A DNA stretch of 64,000 nucleotides, from assembly GCA_027490225.1 (NCBI GenBank), contig JAIXYK010000017.1, positions 62,001-126,000 of the forward strand. Direction: 5' to 3'. The notes under the pieces are model-generated. The model saw only the letters and a list, made by a program, of their open reading frames with translations, did no database searches and had not been told where the DNA came from. Positions within the stretch are counted from its first letter, which is position 1; each line of letters starts with the position of its first letter. Shown piece after piece: positions 40,669 to 48,330 of the stretch. This DNA is from Bacteroidota bacterium (lineage in GTDB: Bacteria > Bacteroidota > Bacteroidia > M30B66). The translations under genes and the position numbers were made by a program.

Positions 40669-42063
40669 TTATTTCAAGACAACTTGCTGAGAAGTGCCGG
40701 GTTGAACGGTGAATGATTTTTCTATTGTAAATAATGTTTCGCGAATGGCTTTGCCTCTGAAGACTGCCCTGTATTTTCCTGGTTGTAAGCGAACTACTTC
40801 TTGCTGTACATTTTCGCTGAGGTTGCACACCCATGTGAGTTTTCCTTTATCTTCGAGCAAAATAGCAGCGATGCCTTGTTGGCTAAATTGAAAGTTGATG
40901 GTGCCTGGCTCGTCGATTTTTACAGTGGTGGTATAACTCTGACTAATGTTCACGTCTTTTACCAAAGTGCGCGGTAGCGTTAGAACTTCGAGGTCGTATT
41001 TGCCAACTATTAGTTTTCTGGTTTCTTTGAGTGGTTGCACTTCCAGGGTTTGCGTTTCGCCCGATTTGCGAATTATACATTGCAAATCTTTGAAAAAACC
41101 GCCATCTCCAGCTTGCAATTTTAAAAAGCCTTGTGGCGCATCTATAGGAATAACGGTATGTTTCCCAGCAGTAAGTTTTACGTCTTTCTTTTCAACTTCC
41201 GGAATGGTGTGCACTACAATTCTATAGGTAGAAAAATGGTCTAAGCGCAATGTATCAGGCAAACCACGTTGATTAAGTGTATGTACAAAATTGTATTTAA
41301 TGGCACCTGTTGTTTGGTCATAAAATGTCATGGCAACATCTGTTTCGGTGGGCTTTCCGTTTTTGTCGAGCAGGCTTACCTGACAAGTTGTTTGGTTCAG
41401 TACCTGTGAAATAATAACGTTGAGCACTTGCTTGAAACCAGATTCGCTGGATGCATCATAATAATTACCAATGCAACTGAAAGACTTGGCAATGTCATCG
41501 TCTAATTTTCCTACGCCAACAATAAATGGCCTTAATACAATTCCTTTGCTTTGGAGCGCGGCAGAAATTGCACAAGGGTCGCCACCGCATTCTTCTTTGC
41601 CATCGGTAATGAGTAATACTATGTTTCGCGCATTTTTATCGGGAAAATCTTTGGCGCAAGCTTCTAATGAAAGCGCAATAGGCGTGGTTCCGCTGGGTGC
41701 AAGTTTATTGAGTCTTTGTTTTATTTGAAAGGCATTGTCGCGGGCAAATGCTACTTCAAGTTTGGTATCGTCGCAATCTTGCGGTGGGTATTTTTTTTGG
41801 TGGCCGTAACAGCGCAATGCCATTTGCACGTTGGGCTGGCTGTTGAGCGAATCTACCATTTGACCAACAAGGCGTTTGGCGATATTGAATTTAGAATCGC
41901 TTTCCCAAATGCCGAACATGCTATTGGAACAGTCGAATATGAGCAAAATGCGCGTAAATGGAGGTGCTGCCGGTTGGGCGGGCGCTGGAGTTTTTTGTGA
42001 CCAAAGTGTTGAACCGATTAACAATGCGCATACAAGCAATGCAGCCCGGCTTAGGGATAGCAA
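40669..42063 (-). CDS. VWA-domain secreted protein
   Basis: Signal-peptide-like LSLSRAALLVCALLIGSTLWSQ then FTRILLIFDCSNSMFGIW (MIDAS DxSxS), IVLLITDGKEECGGDPC. The track's start at 42285 reads through a GC-rich repeat and is unlikely; TTG at 42061-42063 is proposed. Confidence 0.75.
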   Translation of the reverse strand: MLSLSRAALLVCALLIGSTLWSQKTPAPAQPAAPPFTRILLIFDCSNSMFGIWESDSKFNIAKRLVGQMVDSLNSQPNVQMALRCYGHQKKYPPQDCDDTKLEVAFARDNAFQIKQRLNKLAPSGTTPIALSLEACAKDFPDKNARNIVLLITDGKEECGGDPCAISAALQSKGIVLRPFIVGVGKLDDDIAKSFSCIGNYYDASSESGFKQVLNVIISQVLNQTTCQVSLLDKNGKPTETDVAMTFYDQTTGAIKYNFVHTLNQRGLPDTLRLDHFSTYRIVVHTIPEVEKKDVKLTAGKHTVIPIDAPQGFLKLQAGDGGFFKDLQCIIRKSGETQTLEVQPLKETRKLIVGKYDLEVLTLPRTLVKDVNISQSYTTTVKIDEPGTINFQFSQQGIAAILLEDKGKLTWVCNLSENVQQEVVRLQPGKYRAVFRGKAIRETLFTIEKSFTVQPGTSQQVVLK

Positions 42064-42070
42064 TGAAAAG

Positions 42071-42172
42071 CCCTGCGCTTTTTGTATACATATATATGAA
42101 TCAACAGCTTTTAGCGCAGGCTTGGAATGGATAGCCCGACCCCTTGCGACGCAGGAGCAGGGGGAAGCCCCA
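42071..42172. repeat. GC-rich intergenic repeat, copy A
   Basis: CCTGCGCT...AGCGCAGG perfect inverted repeat (42072-42079/42113-42120) followed by GGCTTGGAATGGATAGCCCGACCCC...AGCAGGGGGAAGCCCC. Confidence 0.6.
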
Positions 42173-42206
42173 AACTTATATTTTACTGTTGAATTCAATT
42201 TATATT

Positions 42207-43052
42207 TTAGTAATCGCCGAGTGTTTCTTCTTGTTGTGCAAGCGCTTGTGCCAATTGTGCATCGTTTGGAGCTACGCCGTGCCATTTGTGAGAGCCCATC
42301 ATAAAATCGATACCTGCGCCCATTTCTGTTTTCATGAGGATAACGATAGGCTGGCCTTTAAAAGTATGCTGTTTGGCTACTTCCATAATTTCGAGCACGC
42401 TGGCAATGTCGTTTCCGTTCATGTGCAACACTTTCCAGCCGAAGGCTTCCCATTTGGCTTGTAAATTTCCTAGTGAAAGCACCTGCTCTGTAGAGCCGTC
42501 AATTTGCTGACCGTTCACATCAACTGTTGCAATAATGTTATCGACTTTGTTGGCTGCGGCGTACATGGCAGCTTCCCAAATCTGGCCTTCTTGCAATTCG
42601 CCATCGCCATGCAAGGTGTAAACAAGGTTGGTTTCTTTGTTTAATTTCTTGGTAAGAGCAGCGCCAATTCCTACAGAAAGTCCCTGGCCAAGTGAGCCCG
42701 AAGCAACACGGATGCCCGGCAGATGCTCTTCGGTAGCTGGGTGACCTTGCAAGCGGGAATTTAGCTTGCGAAAGGTGTTCAATTCAGCCACAGGAAAGTA
42801 GCCCGAACGCGCCAAAACACTATACCAAACAGGCGAAATATGTCCGTTGGAAAGGAAGAAAAGGTCTTCGTTATGCCCATCCATTTGGAAATTGCTTGGA
42901 TTGTGTTTTAGGATGTGAAAGTAAAGTGCCACAAAATAGTCGGCGCAGCCTAAAGAGCCGCCTGGGTGACCTGAGTTAACTGCATGCACCTGACGAACGA
43001 TGTCGCGGCGTACCTGCTTTGCTATATTTTGAAGTTCTGAAATTGTTGCCAT
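42207..43052 (-). CDS. Transketolase, N-terminal (TPP-binding) subunit
   Basis: VHAVNSGHPGGSLGCADYFVALYFHILKHNP...GSLGQGLSVGIGAALTKKL...YTLHGDGELQEGQIWEAAMYAA. Confidence 0.95.
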   Translation of the reverse strand: MATISELQNIAKQVRRDIVRQVHAVNSGHPGGSLGCADYFVALYFHILKHNPSNFQMDGHNEDLFFLSNGHISPVWYSVLARSGYFPVAELNTFRKLNSRLQGHPATEEHLPGIRVASGSLGQGLSVGIGAALTKKLNKETNLVYTLHGDGELQEGQIWEAAMYAAANKVDNIIATVDVNGQQIDGSTEQVLSLGNLQAKWEAFGWKVLHMNGNDIASVLEIMEVAKQHTFKGQPIVILMKTEMGAGIDFMMGSHKWHGVAPNDAQLAQALAQQEETLGDY

Positions 43053-43140
43053 GCGGCGAAAGTAAGCCGAGCAATTTTAAGTGGCAAGAGGAAAAGTAAG
43101 AGGTTATAAAGGAGTTTTGAACGGTTGTTGTTTTGGCACT

Positions 43141-43255
43141 CCCCGCGATTGCATTTTTTTATTGAAACAGCATTTTGGTGCGGGTCGTGTCTTCGGCCAT
43201 AGTTGCCTCCTGCGTCGGCAAGCTATCTGCCTCAGCCACTAGTGCGGGCGAAGGG
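43141..43255. repeat. GC-rich intergenic repeat, copy E
   Basis: GCGGGTCGTGTCTTCGGCCATAGTTGCCTCCTGCG...; shares GGGTCGyGTsTTyCG core with copy D. Confidence 0.4.
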
Positions 43256-43319
43256 TAAAGTTTGTGCAGGTTCGAAAAAGTAAGCGATGAAATATCTATT
43301 GAAAATAAGTCTTAACGAT

Positions 43320-43327
43320 TATCTTTG
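43320..43327 (+). promoter_or_regulatory. -7 box TATCTTTG upstream of ychF
   Basis: Exact TAnnTTTG, 20 nt before ATG 43348. Confidence 0.6.
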
Positions 43328-43347
43328 CCAACTTTTTTGAAAAAGAT

Positions 43348-44448
43348 ATGGCTTTAAAATGTGGAATTGTTGGTTTGCCAAATGTTGGAAAATCTACCTT
43401 GTTTAATTGTTTGAGTAATGCAAAAGCTCAGGCTGCAAATTTTCCTTTTTGCACAATAGAACCGAATGTGGGTGTAATTACAGTTCCTGATGAGCGCTTA
43501 ACAGCATTGTCGAAATTAGTAAATCCAGAACGCATTGTGCCAACAACGGTGGAAATTGTTGATATTGCAGGCTTGGTAAAAGGAGCCAGCAAAGGCGAGG
43601 GTTTGGGTAATCAGTTTTTGGGAAATATCCGCGAATGTGACGCTATTTTGCACGTATTGCGCTGTTTTGATGATGACAATGTAGTGCACGTTGATGGAAA
43701 AGTAAATCCGGTAAGCGACAAAGAAGTGATTGATTTAGAATTACAACTCAAGGACTTAGATACTGTTGATAAGCGTTTACAGAAAGTAGAGAAATCGGCA
43801 AGGGCAGGAGACAAGGAAGCAAAACGTGCCCAAGATATTTTGAGCAGATTTAAACAAGTATTAGAACAAGGGAAATCTGCCCGCAGTGTAACTTTTGAAA
43901 GGTTAGAAGATATTGAATTTGCCAACGATTTATATTTGCTTACCAATAAACCTGTATTATATGTGTGCAATGTGGATGAGGCGAGCGCAATAAACGGAAA
44001 TAAGCATGTAGATGCAGTTCGCGCTGCTGTAAAAGATGAAAATGCAGAAATCTTAATCATTACTGCTGCTATGGAAGCAGAGATTTCGCAATTAGAAACT
44101 TACGAAGACAAGGTTGCATTTTTAAGCGAAATTGGGTTATCAGAACCAGGCGTAAACAAGTTGATAAAATCTGCTTACCGCATGTTGGATTTAGAAACCT
44201 ATTTTACCGCTGGAGTTAAAGAAGTTCGCGCTTGGACAATCACTAAAGGAATGCGCGCACCGCAGGCTGCGGGCGTAATTCACACCGATTTTGAAAAAGG
44301 ATTTATTCGTGCGGAGGTAATTCATTACGACGATTATATTAAATACGGTTCAGAATCGGCTTGTAAAGAAAACGGGAAGTTAGCTATTGAAGGAAAAGAA
44401 TATGTGGTGCAAGATGGTGATGTGATGCATTTTAGGTTTAACGTTTAA
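43348..44448 (+). CDS. ychF: Redox-regulated ATPase YchF (Obg-family GTPase)
   Basis: MALKCGIVGLPNVGKSTLFNCLSNAKAQAANFPFCTIEPNVGVITVPD...DIAGLVKGASKGEGLGNQFL...TGS-like domain. Confidence 0.97.
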   Translation: MALKCGIVGLPNVGKSTLFNCLSNAKAQAANFPFCTIEPNVGVITVPDERLTALSKLVNPERIVPTTVEIVDIAGLVKGASKGEGLGNQFLGNIRECDAILHVLRCFDDDNVVHVDGKVNPVSDKEVIDLELQLKDLDTVDKRLQKVEKSARAGDKEAKRAQDILSRFKQVLEQGKSARSVTFERLEDIEFANDLYLLTNKPVLYVCNVDEASAINGNKHVDAVRAAVKDENAEILIITAAMEAEISQLETYEDKVAFLSEIGLSEPGVNKLIKSAYRMLDLETYFTAGVKEVRAWTITKGMRAPQAAGVIHTDFEKGFIRAEVIHYDDYIKYGSESACKENGKLAIEGKEYVVQDGDVMHFRFNV

Positions 44449-44463
44449 CAAGAGGTTTCTTTA

Positions 44464-45339
44464 ATGGCTTCAGGTTTTTTTGCAATTTTAGACGACATAG
44501 CTGCTTTGATGGATGACGTTGCCATAAACGCCAAGCTTGCAACAAAAAAAACTGCTGGTATACTAGGTGATGATTTAGCCGTAAATGCTGAAAAATCAAC
44601 CGGCTTTGTATCATCTAGAGAAATTCCAGTTTTGTGGGCCATTACAAAAGGTTCCTTTATCAATAAGTTGATTATTGTTCCTATAACTTTATTGCTGAAT
44701 GTTTTTTTACCAGCCGCCATAATCGTAATACTTATAATTGGAGGGTTTTACCTTGCATTTGAAGGAGTAGAAAAAATTGCAGAATATTTCTTTCATAAAA
44801 AACAACCTGCACAGCAAGCAGCTGTTGGTGAAATTAAAGAAGCTGCTGAATTGGAAAAAATAAAAATCAAATCAGCCGTAACCACCGACTTTATTCTTTC
44901 TGTTGAAATAGTAATTATAGCATTAAGTACGGTTTTAAACGAAAACTTAAGTATGCAAATTTTAACGGTATCGGTCGTTTCTGTAATTGCTACTGTAGGC
45001 GTTTATGGCATTGTTGCGCTGGTTGTTCGTATGGACGATTTTGGGTTTAAGCTGATTGAAAAATCGAAATCGAAAGGTTTTTTAAATATGCTGGGTCAGT
45101 TTTTAGTAAAAGCATTACCCATTTTTATCAAGATATTTTCGGTAGTTGGAACAATTGCATTGTTGCTTGTTTCGGGCGGCATATTTGCTCACAACATCGA
45201 ATATTTGCATCATATTTTATCTGGTTGGCCAAGCATTTTAAAAGAATTTTCTTTTGGAGTAATAGGCGGAATACTGGCCTTGGTTTTAATATCTATTGCC
45301 AAAAAAATTATTTCGCTATTTAAAAAGCAAAACAAATAG
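44464..45339 (+). CDS. DUF808 (YedI-like) inner-membrane protein
   Basis: MASGFFAILDDIAALMDDVAINAKLATKKTAGILGDDLAVNAEKSTGF...REIPVLWAITKGSFINKLIIVP; DUF808 family hallmark. Confidence 0.9.
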   Translation: MASGFFAILDDIAALMDDVAINAKLATKKTAGILGDDLAVNAEKSTGFVSSREIPVLWAITKGSFINKLIIVPITLLLNVFLPAAIIVILIIGGFYLAFEGVEKIAEYFFHKKQPAQQAAVGEIKEAAELEKIKIKSAVTTDFILSVEIVIIALSTVLNENLSMQILTVSVVSVIATVGVYGIVALVVRMDDFGFKLIEKSKSKGFLNMLGQFLVKALPIFIKIFSVVGTIALLLVSGGIFAHNIEYLHHILSGWPSILKEFSFGVIGGILALVLISIAKKIISLFKKQNK

Positions 45340-45460
45340 AATACCTTGTTTTTTTATAAGAAACTAGTGATGTGATGCATTAAAGGTTTTATGTGTAGCT
45401 TGAATTGTAGTTTTGACGCATTAAAATAGAAAATCAATTCTTCAATTTTTTAAATTTATT

Positions 45461-46138
45461 ATGATTATGAATTCTTTTAATGAAATGGGAAAACCAATGC
45501 AAGTAAACTTTAGACTTTTATCTTTTTGTTTTATTGTCTTTTCTAGTATGCTTCATGCTCAAAAAAACATTCCAACAGTGAAGATTGGTAAGCAAGTTTG
45601 GATGAGTAAAAACCTTAACACTTCAACTTTTAGAAACGGAGATGTTATTTTACACGCCAAAACAGATGAAATGTGGAAAATGGCGTATGAAAAAGAAATT
45701 CCAGCCTGGTGTTATTTTGGAAATGACGCTGAAAATGAATCAAAACTAGGTAAACTCTATAATTGGTTTGCAGTGAATGATGCGCGAGGCTTGGCTCCAA
45801 AAGGATTTCATGTGCCAAGTAAGGCAGAATGGGATATTTTAGTGTCATTTTTAGGTGGACAACCCGTAGCAGGAAAGAAAATGAAAAATAAAGAAGGTTG
45901 GCCGGATAATGGAAATGGTACCAATGAAAGTGGATTTTCAGGTCTTCCAGGAGGAATTCGGTTTTATGTAGGTTCCTTTGCAAAAGAACGCAAATATGGG
46001 CATTGGTGGACTTCAACAGCACTTCCACCTTTTTATGCATGGCAGTATTACCTGTTACATACTGATGACGGCATTGGCTTTTACAGCAAAGATTTCGGCA
46101 AAGGCACTGGATTGTCTGTTCGTTGTGTTTTAGATTAA
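45461..46138 (+). CDS. FISUMP-domain (Fibrobacter succinogenes major paralogous domain) protein
   Basis: VKIGKQVWMSKNLNTSTFRNGDVI...GKLYNWFAVNDARGLAPKGFHVPSKAEWD...WWTSTALPPFYAWQYYL. Confidence 0.88.
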   Translation: MIMNSFNEMGKPMQVNFRLLSFCFIVFSSMLHAQKNIPTVKIGKQVWMSKNLNTSTFRNGDVILHAKTDEMWKMAYEKEIPAWCYFGNDAENESKLGKLYNWFAVNDARGLAPKGFHVPSKAEWDILVSFLGGQPVAGKKMKNKEGWPDNGNGTNESGFSGLPGGIRFYVGSFAKERKYGHWWTSTALPPFYAWQYYLLHTDDGIGFYSKDFGKGTGLSVRCVLD

Positions 46139-46161
46139 ATTTTCAGCTCTTGGAATTTTTG

Positions 46162-46184
46162 TGAAACGTTATTTGCCTATTGCT
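46162..46184 (+). repeat. 23-nt exact duplicate of the SCO gene 5' end (remnant copy)
   Basis: TGAAACGTTATTTGCCTATTGCT identical to 46868-46890; lies on the far side of the TA module. Confidence 0.9.
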
Positions 46185-46255
46185 CTTTTAAGAATTTTCG
46201 GATTCATTTAAATAGAAATTCTATGATTTTAATTTATAAAATACTCCTAAGTGCT

Positions 46256-46555
46256 TTATAAAATTTCTCTTTTTTCTAAATCTCTTGCAGTATGGTGAAT
46301 GGTTAGAATATCAATTCTGTCAGAATCAATTATTTTGTAAATAATTCTATAATTTCCTACATTCAATTCTCTTATCTCAACGTCCCCTTTTTCTGGAACT
46401 TCTTTCCCCAATAAAGGAGCATTTTTCAAAAACTGTGTTCTTGTTTTTAGCTTTATCACCTCTAATTTAGCATATTTCTTTGAGTCTTTTGCGATAAACT
46501 CGTAAATGCTCTTCAAATCTAAAAGAGCTGTTTTTGTCCACCTTATTTGAACCAT
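46256..46555 (-). CDS. ParE/RelE-superfamily toxin
   Basis: MVQIRWTKTALLDLKSIYEFIAKDSKKYAKLEVIKLKTRTQFL...VPEKGDVEIRELNVGNYRIIYKI...ILTIHHTARDL. Confidence 0.9.
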   Translation of the reverse strand: MVQIRWTKTALLDLKSIYEFIAKDSKKYAKLEVIKLKTRTQFLKNAPLLGKEVPEKGDVEIRELNVGNYRIIYKIIDSDRIDILTIHHTARDLEKREIL

Positions 46556-46725
46556 TTTTCGAGCTCTTTTTCAAGTTCAGTTTCCGAAAATGTTTCTCCT
46601 TTTTCTGATTCTTTTTCAGCTCTCTCAATCTTGTCCAATAAAATCAACTTATCCATTAAATCGTCTAGCGAAAATTCTTCAGGAAGGGTTTCAATCGTTT
46701 CTTTTAATTGTTTCTTGCTTATCAT
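46543..46725 (-). CDS. Antitoxin of the adjacent ParE/RelE-type toxin
   Basis: 60-aa acidic ORF overlapping the toxin start by 13 nt; MISKKQLKETIETLPEEFSLDDLMDKLILLDKIE typical of Bacteroidota antitoxins. Confidence 0.82.
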   Translation of the reverse strand: MISKKQLKETIETLPEEFSLDDLMDKLILLDKIERAEKESEKGETFSETELEKELEKWFK

Positions 46726-46866
46726 AATTCTGAGGTTATGTCAAAGATACATTTAATTTCAATTTTTACTTATCATTTAACATCACCTTTTTCCTTTGCT
46801 GATTTTCCAAATTCTTCACAACCATTCAAGCCAAAGGTTGTTACTTTGTAGCACTTTAAATCATCT

Positions 46867-47541
46867 ATGAAACGTTATTTGCCTATTGCTTTGCCCATTT
46901 TGATTTTAATTGGAATGGTATTTTTTTATTTGAATGCTGATACTCATCAAAAACCATTTAAAACACTACCAATTTTAGGAAATCACAGGATTGATTCTGT
47001 GGAGGTAAATGGAAAAAAACAGTTAGATACAGTTTATCATACGGTAACAAATTTTGCATTTACCAATCAAGATGGTGAATTGGTTACCAAAAATGCTGTT
47101 GCAGGAAAGATTTATGTGTGTGATTATTTTTTCACAACCTGCAAAAGTATTTGTCCTGTTATGAGCAAACAACTCGATAGGGTTTATAAGGCGTATGAGA
47201 AAAACGATAAAGTAATGATTCTTTCGCATACAGTTGACCCAGAAACCGATACTCCGGCTCAGCTGAAAGAATATGCATCGCAATTTAAAGCCGACAACAA
47301 AAAATGGATTTTTTTAACGGGAGAAAAGCCAGCACTTTATGAAATGGCAAGAAAGAGTTATTTGCTCAATGCGGAAGAAGGAAACGGAGGAGAAGAAGAT
47401 TTTATCCATACCCAAAACTTTGCGCTGGTTGATGGCAAAGGCCGTATTAGAGGATTTTACGATGGCACCAAAACCAATGAAGTAGATTTATTAATTACCG
47501 ATATCGGTTTTTTATTGAAAGAATCTGAATTGGTGCAATAG
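46867..47541 (+). CDS. SCO family (SCO1/SenC/PrrC) protein
   Basis: YVCDYFFTTCKSICPVMSKQLDRVY (CxxxCP), SHTVDPETDTPAQLKEYA, DFIHTQNFALVD. Confidence 0.93.
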   Translation: MKRYLPIALPILILIGMVFFYLNADTHQKPFKTLPILGNHRIDSVEVNGKKQLDTVYHTVTNFAFTNQDGELVTKNAVAGKIYVCDYFFTTCKSICPVMSKQLDRVYKAYEKNDKVMILSHTVDPETDTPAQLKEYASQFKADNKKWIFLTGEKPALYEMARKSYLLNAEEGNGGEEDFIHTQNFALVDGKGRIRGFYDGTKTNEVDLLITDIGFLLKESELVQ

Positions 47542-47576
47542 CGAATTTTATATTTTAGCGCAAAATTTAAAACAAC

Positions 47577-48284
47577 ATGGGAAGAGCATTTGAATTTAGA
47601 CGCGCCAGAAAAGAAAAACGCTGGAGCAAAATGGCAAAGGACTTTGTGAAATTGGGGAAACTCATTTCTATTGCAGTAAAATCTGGCGGTCCAGACCCTG
47701 AAACAAATGCTCCATTGCGCGCTGCCATTCAAAATTGCAAGGCCATTAATATGCCGAAAGACAACATCGAATCGGCTATAAAACGTGCTTCTTCAAAAGA
47801 CGCAAAAGATTTAGACGAAGTTGTTTACGAAGGTTATGGACCTTATGGTGTTGCCGTTCTGGTAGAAACCGCCACAGATAACATCATGAGAACAGTTGCA
47901 AATGTTCGTATGTATTTCAACAGAGCAGAGGGAACTTTAGGAAAAACGGGTAGTTTGGATTTTATTTTCGACAGAAAAGCTTCTTTTAAGTTGAGCCCTG
48001 AAGGCATTGATATGGATGAACTAGAGCTGGAATTAATCGATTTCGGTTTGGAAGAGATTTTTGAAGAAGAAGGTGAAATTCATATTTACACTTCATTCAA
48101 AGATTATGGTACAATGATGACTGAAATTGAGCGAAGAAAGTTGTCAATTATCAGCTCAGAATTAGTTAGGTTGCCATCAACAACAGTAGAATTAACAGAA
48201 GAACAAGAAGAGGAAATCAATAAATTAGTTGAGAAACTCGAAGACGATGAGGATGTTCAGGCCGTTTTTACGAATATTAAATAA
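47577..48284 (+). CDS. YebC/PmpR family DNA-binding transcriptional regulator
   Basis: MGRAFEFRRARKEKRWSKMAKDFVKLGKLISIAVKSGGPDPETNAPLRAAIQNCKAINMPKDNIESAIKRA. Confidence 0.95.
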   Translation: MGRAFEFRRARKEKRWSKMAKDFVKLGKLISIAVKSGGPDPETNAPLRAAIQNCKAINMPKDNIESAIKRASSKDAKDLDEVVYEGYGPYGVAVLVETATDNIMRTVANVRMYFNRAEGTLGKTGSLDFIFDRKASFKLSPEGIDMDELELELIDFGLEEIFEEEGEIHIYTSFKDYGTMMTEIERRKLSIISSELVRLPSTTVELTEEQEEEINKLVEKLEDDEDVQAVFTNIK

Positions 48285-48330
48285 GTAAATCTAAATTTCT
48301 TTACCACACTTAAGTTATTGTTTAATTTAC

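Noticed and set aside
39352-42464. Plus-strand ORFs antisense to sigma factor, VWA and transketolase genes (39352..39837, 41876..42304, 42144..42464)
   Set aside because: Opposite strand of strongly recognised proteins; translated sequences lack domains and continue across gene borders.
39711-43052. Split transketolase as a frameshifted or disrupted single gene
   Set aside because: Both halves have complete starts and stops and conserved domain boundaries; split transketolase is an established arrangement in Bacteroidota and archaea.
45645-46040. 131-aa minus-strand ORF opposite the FISUMP gene
   Set aside because: Antisense to a clear FISUMP domain protein; no domain of its own.
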